NCBI RefSeq assembly: GCF_042682525.1
Contig: NZ_JBHUHP010000001.1
Coordinates: forward strand, 372,001-436,000
DNA length: 64,000 nucleotides
Direction of reading: 5' to 3'
From: Blastococcus_B deserti
GTDB lineage: Bacteria; Actinomycetota; Actinomycetes; Mycobacteriales; Geodermatophilaceae
The position numbers were made by a program, and so were the translations under genes. The notes under the pieces were generated by a model. That model had not been told where the DNA came from, did not search any database, and saw only the letters and a program-made list of their open reading frames with translations. Below are positions 27,448 to 36,166 of the stretch, one piece after another (the stretch's first letter is position 1; each line of letters begins with the position of its first letter).

Positions 27448-28596
27448 ATGCGCCTGCTGCACACCTCCGACTGGCACCTCGGCCGCACGCTGCACGGCAC
27501 CGATCTGCTGGCCGAGCAGGAGGCCGTGCTGAGCGGGCTGGCGCGCGTGGTGGCGGCGGAATCGGTCGACGTGGTGCTGGTGGCCGGTGACGTCTACGAC
27601 CGCGCCGTGCCGTCGGCCGACGCCACGGCGGTGCTCGACCGGGTCGTCGGCCGGCTGCTCGCCGCCGGTGCGGCCGTCGTCATGACGCCCGGGAACCACG
27701 ACTCCGCCCGCCGGCTGGGCACCTTCTCGGGTCTCCTCTCGGCCGCCGGGCTGCACGTGCGCGCGTCCACGGGCCGGCTCGACGAGCCGGTGCTGCTGGC
27801 CGATCGGCACGGCGAGGTGGCGGTCTACGGCCTGCCCTTCCTCGAGCCGGAGGTGGCGCGGCACGAGCTGGGCGTCAGTGGCGGTCGCAGCCACGAGGCC
27901 GTCGTGGGCGCGGCCATGGAGCGCGTCCGGTCCGATCTCTTCCTCCGGCCGGGCACGCGCTCGGTCGTCCTCGCGCATGCGTTCGTCGGCGGAGGTGTGG
28001 CCAGCGACAGCGAGCGGGACATCTGCGTGGGGGGCGTCGACCTGGTGCCGGCATCGGTGTTCGACGGCGTCGACTACGTCGCCCTCGGCCACCTCCACCG
28101 TCCCCAGACCCTCTCCCCGCGCATCCGCTACAGCGGGTCCCCCCTCGCCTATTCCTTCGGCGAGGCGGGGCAGCAGAAGCAGGCCTGGCTGGTCGACCTC
28201 GACGCGGACGGGCTGGCCGGTGTCCACCCGGTGCCCCTGCCGACCCCCCGGGAGCTCACCGTCCTCACCGGCACCCTGGCCGAGCTGCTGGAGGACCCGG
28301 CGCACGGGGCGGTCGAGGACCACTTCGTCTCCGCCCGGCTGACCGACGCGGTCCGCCCGGTCGACCCGATGCGCCGGCTGCGCACCCGGTTCCCCCACTG
28401 CGTGCACCTCGAGTGGTCCGGCGCCGGGTCCGGCGGCGACGGCCGCAGCTACCAGCAGCGGTTGCGGGGCCGCAGCGACCTCGACGTGGCAGCCGAGTTC
28501 GTGACGCACGTCCGCGGGGTGGCCGCCAGCAGCGCGGAGCGGGAGCTGCTGGCGCAGGCCCTGGGTGCGGCCGGTCGTGCCGAGGTGCGCCGGTGA
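27448..28596 (+). CDS. sbcD: Exonuclease subunit SbcD (Mre11-like nuclease)
   Basis: A 382-residue nuclease subunit of the SbcCD complex, which cuts hairpins and blocked DNA ends. Metallophosphoesterase motifs are HTSDWHLGR at the start, VLVAGDVYDR, TPGNHDS and LAHAFV, then GHLHRPQ; together they supply the two-manganese site. The C-terminal part is the capping domain. The stop overlaps the sbcC start by GTGA, so the two subunits are made together. Confidence 0.95.
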   Translation: MRLLHTSDWHLGRTLHGTDLLAEQEAVLSGLARVVAAESVDVVLVAGDVYDRAVPSADATAVLDRVVGRLLAAGAAVVMTPGNHDSARRLGTFSGLLSAAGLHVRASTGRLDEPVLLADRHGEVAVYGLPFLEPEVARHELGVSGGRSHEAVVGAAMERVRSDLFLRPGTRSVVLAHAFVGGGVASDSERDICVGGVDLVPASVFDGVDYVALGHLHRPQTLSPRIRYSGSPLAYSFGEAGQQKQAWLVDLDADGLAGVHPVPLPTPRELTVLTGTLAELLEDPAHGAVEDHFVSARLTDAVRPVDPMRRLRTRFPHCVHLEWSGAGSGGDGRSYQQRLRGRSDLDVAAEFVTHVRGVAASSAERELLAQALGAAGRAEVRR

Positions 28597-31553
28597 GGCT
28601 GCACCGGCTGTCCCTGACGGCGTTCGGCCCGTTCGCCGGCACCGCGGAGGTCGACTTCGACGACGTGGGCCGGGACGGCCTGTTCCTCCTCTGGGGCCCG
28701 ACCGGCGCGGGCAAGACGACCCTGCTCGACGCCGTGGTTTTCGCCCTCTACGGCACCGTCCCCGGCGCGCGCGGCGAGGAGAAGCGGCTGCGCAGCGACC
28801 ACGCCGGCGCAGCGGTCCGCACCGAGGTCTCCTGCGAACTCACCCTGGGAGGGGAGCGGCTGCTCGTCGTGCGCCGGCCCGAGCAGCAGCGGCCGAAGAA
28901 GCGGGGCGAGGGCGTCACGACCGAGCAGGCCCGCCTCACCGTCCAGCGGCTCACCGACGGCGGCTGGGAGCCGGTCAGCACCCGCATCGACGAGGGCTCG
29001 GAGCACCTGCGCACCCGCCTGGGCCTCGACGTGCACCAGTTCTGCCAGGTGGTGCTCCTCCCGCAGGGCGACTTCGCCCGGTTCCTGCGAGCCGAACCGG
29101 AGCACCGCGGTGAGCTGCTGCGCACCTTGTTCGACGTCGGTCGGTTCGCCTCCGCGGAGGAGTGGCTGGCCGACGAGCGGGCCGCGGCGCGCGAACGCGT
29201 CGCCGTGCACAGGGCGCGGGTGAGCACGCTGCTCGCAAGAGTCGCCCAGGTCGCCGACGTCGACGTGCCGGAGGAGCTCGCTCCCGAGCTGGTCGGGGGC
29301 GGAGGCGGTGCGGCCGTCGGTCCGTGGGTGGACGCGGTGCGGGCGAGGGCAGCGGAGCGGCTGGCGGCGACGACGGCGCGCGCCGAGGAGGCGGCCACCG
29401 ACGCCGGCGTGGTCGACGCCGAGCTCACCGCCGCCCGCGCCCTCGCCGACCGGCACGACCGCCGGGCGCGGGCCCTCGCCGAGCTGGCGGCGCTCACCGC
29501 CCGCGAGGAGGAGCTGACCGTGCTGCGCGCCGAGCGGGATGCCGGCCGCCGGGCCGAGCCGCTGCGCGACTGCCTGGAGTCGGCCGCCGGCGCCGGCGTC
29601 CTCGCCGAGCAGGCGGCCGCCGCGGTGCGGCGGGCGGAGGCCGCGTGGGCCGCGGTCGCCGACGGCCGCGACCCGGGTCCCGAGGCGGTACGGGCGCTGC
29701 GGGACGAGGCGGCCGCGGCGCGGGCGCTGCTGCCCGAGGTCGACCGCGCCGAGGAGCTGACCCGCCGCATCGCCGGCCTCGACCACCGCATCGCCGACCT
29801 CACCAGCAGGTGCGAGGCGGCCGGCTGCCAGGCGGAGGCCTGGCCGGCGCGGCTGGCCGAGCAGGAGGACCGGGTGGCCCGGGCGCGCGCCGCCGCGGTG
29901 CAGCTGCCGGCGACGGAGGGCGCCGTCGCCACCGCGGCGGCGGCGCTCGACGCCGCACGGGCGGCCCAGCGTCTGGAGGCGCGCCTCGGCGGCAGCCGCC
30001 GGAACGTCCAGGTACGGCGCGAGGCCTGGTCCGACGCGCGGGAGCACTGGCTGGACCTGCGGTCCCGTCGGCTCGACGGCATGGCCGCCGAGCTCGCCGC
30101 CCAGCTCACCGACGGAGCCGACTGCCCGGTCTGCGGCTCGACCCAGCACCCCCGGCCGGCGGCACACGCCGGGCCGGTGGTCACCGCCGCCGACGAGGAC
30201 GGCGCCCGGGCCGCCGCGGACGCCGCCGAGGCGGCGCTCACCGGAGCCACGGCGGAGGCCGAGAGCCTGGAGCGGGAACTGGCCGCTCTCCGCGCGCGGG
30301 CGGGCGACGTCCCCGTCGACGACCAGGAGGCCGCGCTGGCCGAGCTGCGGGCCACCGCCCGGGAGACGGCGGGGCTGGCCGGCACGCTCGACCCCGCGCA
30401 GGCCGAGCTGGCGCGGCTGCTGGCCGAGCGCGAGTCCTCGGCCGCGCGTCTCGCCGCCGACCGGGAGGAACTGGGTGCCCGCACGGCCGAACGCCGATCA
30501 CTGGCCGACGCGCTCGGCGAGCTCCACCAGCGGCTGGCCGCCGCCCGCGGTGACGACGCGGACCTCGCCGCCCGCGTCGCCCGCCTGACCCGGGCAGCCG
30601 ATCGCTGCGAGGCCCTGGTCACCGCGGTCGCCGAGGAAGCCCGCGCCCGCGAGACCGCCGCGCGGGCGCTCGGGACCGCGGAGGAGCGCGCCGCGGCGGC
30701 CGGGTTCGCCGACGTGCTCCTCGCCGGGGCCGCACTCCTGGGCGACGGGTGCCTCGAGGACCTCGACCGTGAGCTGGACGGCCACGACCACCGGCTGGGC
30801 GTCGTCCGGGCCCGGCTGGCCGAGCCCGAGCTCGCCGAGCTGGGCCCCGTGCCCGACCTCGCCGGTCTGGAGGAGCGCTGCGCCGTGATCACCCGCCGGC
30901 GCGAGGAGGCGGTGGCCGAGCTGGAACGGGCCCGCCGGGTGTGCTCGGCCCTCGACGTGCTCGCGGGCGACGTGACGGCGGCCGAGCTGGAACTGGCCGA
31001 GCTGCGTGCCTGGGGCGACCAGGTCACGGCACTGGCCGACCTGGTCAACGGGCGCGGCTCGAACACGCTGCGGATGCGGTTGCAGTCCTTCGTCCTGGCT
31101 GCCCGGCTGGAACAGGTCGCCGAGGTGGCCAGCCGGCGGTTGCTGGAGATGTCCGGTGGCCGCTACACGTTCCTGCACAGCGACGCCCAGGGCCGCCACG
31201 GAGCCCGCGGTGGGCTGGGCCTGGACGTCTTCGACGAGTACACCGGCGTGCGCCGCCCGACCAAGACCCTCTCCGGCGGGGAGAGCTTCATGGCCTCCCT
31301 CGCGCTGGCCCTGGGGCTGGCCGACGTGGTCACCGCCGAGAGCGGCGGCGTGCAGCTGGACACCCTCTTCGTCGACGAGGGCTTCGGCAGCCTCGATCCG
31401 CAGTCGCTCGACGCGGTCATGACCGTTCTCGACGAGCTGCGCCGCGGCGGGCGCACCGTGGGGGTCATCAGCCACGTCGAGGAGCTGCGCATCCGCATCC
31501 CGACCCGGCTCGAGGTGATCAGCGGCCGCGACGGCTCGCGCCTGGCGGGCTGA
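28593..31553 (+). CDS. sbcC: Exonuclease subunit SbcC (Rad50-like ATPase)
   Basis: A 986-residue SMC-like ATPase. The Walker A motif GPTGAGKTTLLDAVVFALYG lies near residue 30. Long Ala/Glu/Arg-rich coiled-coil arms fill the middle. The zinc hook CPVC (in DCPVCGSTQHP) sits at about residue 510. The ABC signature LSGGESFMASLALALG and the Walker B segment LDTLFVDEGFGSLD are at the C-terminus. GTG 28593 overlaps the sbcD stop by 4 bp. The coiled coils are unusually rich in alanine, as expected at this GC content. Confidence 0.95.
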   Translation: MRLHRLSLTAFGPFAGTAEVDFDDVGRDGLFLLWGPTGAGKTTLLDAVVFALYGTVPGARGEEKRLRSDHAGAAVRTEVSCELTLGGERLLVVRRPEQQRPKKRGEGVTTEQARLTVQRLTDGGWEPVSTRIDEGSEHLRTRLGLDVHQFCQVVLLPQGDFARFLRAEPEHRGELLRTLFDVGRFASAEEWLADERAAARERVAVHRARVSTLLARVAQVADVDVPEELAPELVGGGGGAAVGPWVDAVRARAAERLAATTARAEEAATDAGVVDAELTAARALADRHDRRARALAELAALTAREEELTVLRAERDAGRRAEPLRDCLESAAGAGVLAEQAAAAVRRAEAAWAAVADGRDPGPEAVRALRDEAAAARALLPEVDRAEELTRRIAGLDHRIADLTSRCEAAGCQAEAWPARLAEQEDRVARARAAAVQLPATEGAVATAAAALDAARAAQRLEARLGGSRRNVQVRREAWSDAREHWLDLRSRRLDGMAAELAAQLTDGADCPVCGSTQHPRPAAHAGPVVTAADEDGARAAADAAEAALTGATAEAESLERELAALRARAGDVPVDDQEAALAELRATARETAGLAGTLDPAQAELARLLAERESSAARLAADREELGARTAERRSLADALGELHQRLAAARGDDADLAARVARLTRAADRCEALVTAVAEEARARETAARALGTAEERAAAAGFADVLLAGAALLGDGCLEDLDRELDGHDHRLGVVRARLAEPELAELGPVPDLAGLEERCAVITRRREEAVAELERARRVCSALDVLAGDVTAAELELAELRAWGDQVTALADLVNGRGSNTLRMRLQSFVLAARLEQVAEVASRRLLEMSGGRYTFLHSDAQGRHGARGGLGLDVFDEYTGVRRPTKTLSGGESFMASLALALGLADVVTAESGGVQLDTLFVDEGFGSLDPQSLDAVMTVLDELRRGGRTVGVISHVEELRIRIPTRLEVISGRDGSRLAG

Positions 31554-31559
31554 GCGGGC

Positions 31560-32078
31560 TCAGGGTCGAGCGGGCTCGGGGCGTGGGGGCGCGGCGACGG
31601 TCGTCGTCGTCCGGGGGCCGTCCTCGTCCGGCGCCACCGGAGCGAGGAACACCCAGCGCCGGTAGAGCACGAACCGCAGCGTCGTGCCGACGGCGATGGA
31701 GGCGACGTTGGTCAGCTGCAGGACCAGTGCCGACTCCTGGTCCAGCCCGTACCGGACCGCCGCGATCATCAGCATGCCCAGCGCCAGGGCCAGACCGTTC
31801 ACCGCGAAGAAGAGCGCGTACTCCCGCCGCAGCCCCGAGCGGGCCCGTCGGGAGAACGACCAGTAGCGGTGCCCCACGAAGGCCACCGACGTCGACACCG
31901 CGGACGCGAGGAGCTTGGACGTGACCGCGCCGAGGCCGACGGTGCTGTAGAGGATCTGGAACAGCGTCAGGTCGAGCACGAAGCAGGCGGCCCCGACGAC
32001 GCCGAAGGCGCTGAGCTCGCGCAGGAGGAGTGTGGCGCCGGTGCCGAGGCGTCGACGGAGTCCGACACCGGGGGCCAT
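31560..32078 (-). CDS. GtrA-family membrane protein
   Basis: A 172-residue protein with four membrane helices. The FGVVGAACFVLDLTLFQIL first helix and the NYxWSF-like segment (GHRYWSFSRR) typify GtrA, thought to flip polyprenyl-phosphate-linked sugars or assist their transfer. The C-terminal ~25 residues are Pro/Arg/Thr-rich. The ATG is preceded by TACACT 6 bp upstream. It stands alone and converges on sbcC, 6 bp apart. A second GtrA gene lies in the polysaccharide operon at 47 kb. Confidence 0.85.
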   Translation of the reverse strand: MAPGVGLRRRLGTGATLLLRELSAFGVVGAACFVLDLTLFQILYSTVGLGAVTSKLLASAVSTSVAFVGHRYWSFSRRARSGLRREYALFFAVNGLALALGMLMIAAVRYGLDQESALVLQLTNVASIAVGTTLRFVLYRRWVFLAPVAPDEDGPRTTTTVAAPPRPEPARP

Positions 32079-32084
32079 GCCCGA

Positions 32085-32090
32085 AGTGTA
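32085..32090 (-). promoter_or_regulatory. -10 box (TACACT) of the solo gtrA gene
   Basis: TACACT on the minus strand ends 6 bp before the ATG at 32078. Leaderless start likely. Confidence 0.5.
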
Positions 32091-32142
32091 CGAACACGGT
32101 GCCTCGGCCAGGCCTCGCCGACCGCCGCCACGGCGGTGCCGC

Positions 32143-32148
32143 TAGCCT
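32143..32148 (+). promoter_or_regulatory. Possible -10 box (TAGCCT) of purK-purE
   Basis: TAGCCT ends 9 bp before ATG 32158. The spacing is slightly long for a strictly leaderless start. Confidence 0.4.
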
Positions 32149-32157
32149 CGGGGCACC

Positions 32158-33366
32158 ATGCCTGCCGGACTCGACTCGCGGACCGGCCTTCCCGTCGTCG
32201 CCATGGTGGGCGGGGGGCAGCTGGCCCGCATGACCCATCAGGCGGCGATCGCCCTGGGGCAGAGCCTCCGGGTCCTCGCCGCGTCACCCGACGAGTCGGC
32301 CGGCCTCGTCACCGCCGACGTGCTCCTCGGCGACCACCGCGACCTCGCCGACCTGCACCGGCTGGCTGCCGGCGCCACCGTCGTCACTTTCGACCACGAG
32401 CACGTGCCCACCGAGCACCTCCACGCCCTCGAGGCCGCCGGGCACCGCGTCGCTCCCGGACCGGATGCGCTGGTCCACGCCCAGGACAAGCTGGTGCTGC
32501 GCCGGGCGCTGCAGGAGGCGGAGGAGCCGCAGCCGGCCTGGGCGCAGGTCGACAGCGCGGCCGACGTCGAGCGGTTCGGCGCGGTGAACGGGTGGCCCCT
32601 GGTCCTCAAGACCCCGCGGGGCGGCTACGACGGCAAGGGGGTCTTCGTCGTGCACGATGCCGGCGAGGCCGCCGCGCTGCTCGACGCCCACGGGACGCTG
32701 CTGGCCGAGGCCCGCGTCGACATGGTCCGCGAGCTCTCCGCCCAGGTGGCCCGGTCGCCGTTCGGTCAGGTGGCGGTGTGGCCGGTGGTGCAGACCGTGC
32801 AGCGCGACGGGGTGTGCGCCGAGGTGCTGGCCCCCGCCCCCGACCTCCCGGAGGCGCTGGCCACGGCCGCCCAGGAGCTCGCCGTCCGCATCGCCGACCG
32901 GCTCGGGGTGGTCGGCATGCTCGCCGTCGAGCTGTTCCAGACCGCCGACGGCGTCCTGGTCAACGAGCTCGCCATGCGGCCGCACAACTCCGGGCACTGG
33001 ACCATCGAGGGCGCGCGCACCAGCCAGTTCGAGCAGCACCTGCGCGCCGTCCTGGACTACCCGCTGGGCTCGACGGCGATGACGGCGCCCGTCGCGGTCA
33101 TGGCGAACGTCCTCGGTGGGGCGGCTGCCGCCCCGGACTGGGCCGGTCCGCCGCTGGACGAGCGGGTGCACCACCTGATGGCGCACTGGCCGGACGTGAA
33201 GCTGCACTGGTACGGCAAGGGTCAGCGGCCCGGTCGCAAGCTGGGCCACGTCACCGCCCTCGGCAACGACCTCGACGAGGTGCGGGCGCGGGCGACGGCC
33301 GCCGCCCGGTACCTGGCCGACGGGGTCGTCGACCCGGCGTTCGCCTTCGGCGACGAGGAGCACTGA
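32158..33366 (+). CDS. purK: N5-carboxyaminoimidazole ribonucleotide synthase
   Basis: A 402-residue ATP-grasp enzyme that carboxylates AIR to N5-CAIR with bicarbonate and ATP in purine synthesis. The N-terminal VAMVGGGQLARMTHQAA is the family opening; VTFDHEHVP, LKTPRGGYDGKGV (ATP-grasp loop) and NELAMRPHNSGHWTIE (metal and substrate site) follow in order. Length is normal. It is followed by purE 9 bp downstream, the enzyme that uses its product. Confidence 0.96.
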   Translation: MPAGLDSRTGLPVVAMVGGGQLARMTHQAAIALGQSLRVLAASPDESAGLVTADVLLGDHRDLADLHRLAAGATVVTFDHEHVPTEHLHALEAAGHRVAPGPDALVHAQDKLVLRRALQEAEEPQPAWAQVDSAADVERFGAVNGWPLVLKTPRGGYDGKGVFVVHDAGEAAALLDAHGTLLAEARVDMVRELSAQVARSPFGQVAVWPVVQTVQRDGVCAEVLAPAPDLPEALATAAQELAVRIADRLGVVGMLAVELFQTADGVLVNELAMRPHNSGHWTIEGARTSQFEQHLRAVLDYPLGSTAMTAPVAVMANVLGGAAAAPDWAGPPLDERVHHLMAHWPDVKLHWYGKGQRPGRKLGHVTALGNDLDEVRARATAAARYLADGVVDPAFAFGDEEH

Positions 33367-33375
33367 GGACCCGGC

Positions 33376-33894
33376 ATGAGCGACGCGTCCGGCGGCCCCG
33401 TGGTGGGCATCGTCATGGGCAGTGACTCCGACTGGCCCATGATGGAGCCCGCGGCGGGCGCGCTCGAGGAGTTCGGCGTCCCGTACGAGGCGCACGTCGT
33501 CTCGGCCCACCGGACCCCGCGCCGCATGCTCGACTACGCCGAGACCGCCGCCGACCGCGGGCTGCGGGTGGTGATCGCCGGCGCCGGGGGAGCGGCCCAC
33601 CTCCCGGGCATGGTCGCCGCGGCGACGCCGCTGCCGGTGATCGGCGTCCCGCGGCCGCTGGACCGCCTGGACGGGCTGGACAGCCTGCTGTCCATCGTGC
33701 AGATGCCGGCCGGCGTCCCGGTCGCGACCGTGGGCATCGGCGGCGGACGCAACGCGGGCCTGCTGGCGGTCCGGATCCTGGCCGCCGCCGACGAGGGCCT
33801 GCGCGAGGCGGTGACCCGTTTCCAGGTCGACCTGGCCGACTCCGTGGTGGCCCGGGACCGCGCCCTCCAGGAGCGGCTCCTCTCCGCCGACTGA
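33376..33894 (+). CDS. purE: N5-carboxyaminoimidazole ribonucleotide mutase
   Basis: A 172-residue enzyme converting N5-CAIR to CAIR. GIVMGSDSDWPMM near the N-terminus holds the class I catalytic Ser/Asp; VVSAHRTPRRM supplies the catalytic histidine, and AGAGGAAHLPGMVAA is the phosphate/substrate loop. It is cotranscribed with purK. The ATG follows GAGGACCCGGC, a usable ribosome binding site. Confidence 0.96.
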   Translation: MSDASGGPVVGIVMGSDSDWPMMEPAAGALEEFGVPYEAHVVSAHRTPRRMLDYAETAADRGLRVVIAGAGGAAHLPGMVAAATPLPVIGVPRPLDRLDGLDSLLSIVQMPAGVPVATVGIGGGRNAGLLAVRILAAADEGLREAVTRFQVDLADSVVARDRALQERLLSAD

Positions 33895-34062
33895 GCCCGC
33901 GAGCCCGGCCGTCGCGATGCCTCAGGACTGGGCTGCGAGTGGTCCATGCGACTGGGTGGACCGGTGAGGCGGTGGCTTCCCTCGCAGCGCGTGATGGCAG
34001 GCCGACAACCGGTAGTGCCCCGCTACTCTCGAGTCGACGGACCGTGCAAGCGCGGCGCGCTG

Positions 34063-34078
34063 TGGTCACGGCGCCATG
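34063..34078 (+). repeat. Solo arm matching the 56-bp repeat family (16 bp)
   Basis: TGGTCACGGCGCCATG is identical to part of the right arm of copy B (9843-9858). The facing arm is absent, so this may be a remnant or chance. It lies ~40 bp before the start of the membrane protein gene. Confidence 0.5.
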
Positions 34079-34119
34079 TCCGGTCCGGTGCTCGAGCGGT
34101 GAACGACGATGGGGACTCA

Positions 34120-36003
34120 ATGACGACAGCGACGCCGACCCGCGCCCTGACCATGGGGTGGAGGCGACTCCGGGCGCTGTTCGAACGACCGGTCGTGGCC
34201 TGGTCCGCGTCGGCCCTGGTGGTCGTCCTGTCGACGGCCGCCACGATCGTCATGCGCCTCCGCGTGCAGAGCCCCTTGGGGCAGTCGCCCTACGACGGTC
34301 AGCTGTACATCCGGCAGGCGAGGTCGATCCTCGGCCAGCACTGGCTGGACGGCTACACGAACCTCACCCTGGTGAAGGTCCCCGGTTACTCGATCTTCAT
34401 CGCCGTCTGCAACTGGCTGGGGATCCCGCTCAAGGCCGGCGAGCAGCTCGTGGCGATCCTGGCCGCTCTTCTCGTCGCGCTCTGTCTCCTCGTGGTGACC
34501 AAGCGCCTGGCCGTCGCGGTCCCGGCGTTCGTGGCGTGCGCGTTCAGCCCCATCTACCTCAGCACGTGGTCGGCCGACTTCGGGCGGGACGCCCTCTTCG
34601 CCAGCATCAGTGTCATCCTCGTGACCTCCCTCTTCCTCACCAGTTACTACCTGGTCTTCGGGCGCGCCTTCGGCTGGGCACTCGCCACCGCGGGCCTCGC
34701 CGGCCTTTCGTTGGCCGGCTACGTCCTGATCCGCGAGGAGGGCGTCACCGTCGTTCCCACCGCCCTGGTCGCGGTCGGCGCGCTGCCTCTGATGCATGCC
34801 CTCCGGCACCGGCCGTGGCGCGAGGGTGGCCGCCGGTGGGCCGGACGTGCCGCGCGCCGGGTGGTGCCCAGCGCGCTCATCCTGGCCGTGGGCATGTTGG
34901 GACCGGTCGGCATCGTGCTGGCCGCGAACAAGTCCGTCTACGGGATCGCCACCACCAGTGAGCTCGCCAGCGGAGCCTTCATGGACGCCTACGCCCAATG
35001 GCAGCGCGTCGAAGCGGGGGAGCCGAAGTTCAGGGTCCCGATCAACGAGGAGCAGCGGGAAGCCGTCTACGAGGTCAGCCCCACGGCAGGGCTCCTGGCA
35101 CCGGAGCTGGAGAACCGGCAGAACCCGTGGCGCTTCTCCGGTTGCTACACCGTGCCGAACTGCGACTACCAGGGCGGCTGGGTCACCTGGGCCATCCGCG
35201 ACGCGGCGGCCGCAGCCGGAGCGTTCGGCTCCGCAGCGGAGTCGAAGGCGTTCTTCGAGAAGCTGGGCCGCGAGATCGCCGACGCCTGCGACAGCGGCGA
35301 GCTGAACTGCCGGATCAAACTGCCGTCGGCCGTCCAGCCGCTGACGCGGATCTCCTTCGCCCAGGTGGTCGAGTCCTTCGTCCGGCTCACCGGCAGCACC
35401 CTGTCCTCGCGGAACGCCTTCCAGCACATCAACGAGCCGTTCGGGATATCCCCCGAGGCCCGGGCGGAGTTCGTCGCGGTGGCCCCGGAGGTGCCCGCCA
35501 ACGAGGTCGAGGCCGCCCTCCAGCGCATGGACTTCCGCGACCACGAGTGGCAGTACAAGACGGTGAACGTCGTCTACTGGCTGCTCTTCCCCGTGGCGGT
35601 CGTCCTGGGCGTCGTCCTCCTGGGGGCTCTGCTGGCGTCCCGGCGCGGTCGCGCGACCGCCGGACCGCTCACGGCGTTGGGCGTCGCGCTGTTGTTCGCC
35701 GCGGTCTCACGGCTCGGGCTCATCTCGATCGTCGACGCGGCCGACTACGACGCCGACCAGTCGCGGTACCTCATCCCGGCGCACGCGCTGCTTCTGGCGT
35801 TCGCGGTGGTCGCAATCGTCCAGGGCCTGTCGGCGCTCGACCTCAAGCGACTCGGTGCGGTCGTCCGCGGGTCGCGCGAGGACGACCGCCGCGCCCCGGC
35901 GGACACGCGGAAGCAGGCCGAGGACGTCGTCTCCGACGAGTGGATCCGGCCCCTGGGTTCCCGCCCGATCGACGACCGGACCCCGGTCCGCAGCGGCCGC
36001 TGA
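34120..36003 (+). CDS. Polytopic membrane protein, function unknown
   Basis: A 627-residue membrane protein I cannot name. ATG 34120 is preferred (GGGGA 4 nt upstream); GTG 34099 is an in-frame alternative. A first helix lies near residues 28-45, then SPYDGQLYIRQARSIL, which recalls the first loop of GT-C glycosyltransferases, and several more helices up to ~residue 275. A large loop of ~200 residues with four cysteines (SGCYTVPNCDYQGG, ADACDSGELNC) follows, then three C-terminal helices and a basic polar tail. The layout resembles a PMT/ArnT-like transferase, but no family motif is firm. It stands alone between purE and the acyl-CoA dehydrogenase. Confidence 0.7.
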   Translation: MTTATPTRALTMGWRRLRALFERPVVAWSASALVVVLSTAATIVMRLRVQSPLGQSPYDGQLYIRQARSILGQHWLDGYTNLTLVKVPGYSIFIAVCNWLGIPLKAGEQLVAILAALLVALCLLVVTKRLAVAVPAFVACAFSPIYLSTWSADFGRDALFASISVILVTSLFLTSYYLVFGRAFGWALATAGLAGLSLAGYVLIREEGVTVVPTALVAVGALPLMHALRHRPWREGGRRWAGRAARRVVPSALILAVGMLGPVGIVLAANKSVYGIATTSELASGAFMDAYAQWQRVEAGEPKFRVPINEEQREAVYEVSPTAGLLAPELENRQNPWRFSGCYTVPNCDYQGGWVTWAIRDAAAAAGAFGSAAESKAFFEKLGREIADACDSGELNCRIKLPSAVQPLTRISFAQVVESFVRLTGSTLSSRNAFQHINEPFGISPEARAEFVAVAPEVPANEVEAALQRMDFRDHEWQYKTVNVVYWLLFPVAVVLGVVLLGALLASRRGRATAGPLTALGVALLFAAVSRLGLISIVDAADYDADQSRYLIPAHALLLAFAVVAIVQGLSALDLKRLGAVVRGSREDDRRAPADTRKQAEDVVSDEWIRPLGSRPIDDRTPVRSGR

Positions 36004-36026
36004 CCCGTCGCGGCGGTGGCCCCCGA

Positions 36027-36041
36027 GTGGACGGGGTCCAC
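36027..36041 (+). terminator. Candidate terminator hairpin after the membrane protein gene
   Basis: A perfect 6-bp stem (GTGGAC with GTCCAC) around GGG, 23 bp after the stop. No U-tract. Confidence 0.35.
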
Positions 36042-36154
36042 GACGCCGCAAGAGCTCGACACCTTCCCCCGCATCTGCCGGCCATGTCCGTAGGCGCAGG
36101 GACGCGATCGGCTGGCTGTCGCGAGCCGATGCCGACCGGGAGGCAGGTCGGGCT

Positions 36155-36160
36155 TACGAT
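36155..36160 (+). promoter_or_regulatory. -10 box (TACGAT) of the acyl-CoA dehydrogenase gene
   Basis: TACGAT ends 6 bp before GTG 36167, with no Shine-Dalgarno sequence in between. One of the clearest leaderless layouts in the window. Confidence 0.55.
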
Positions 36161-36166
36161 CTACCC

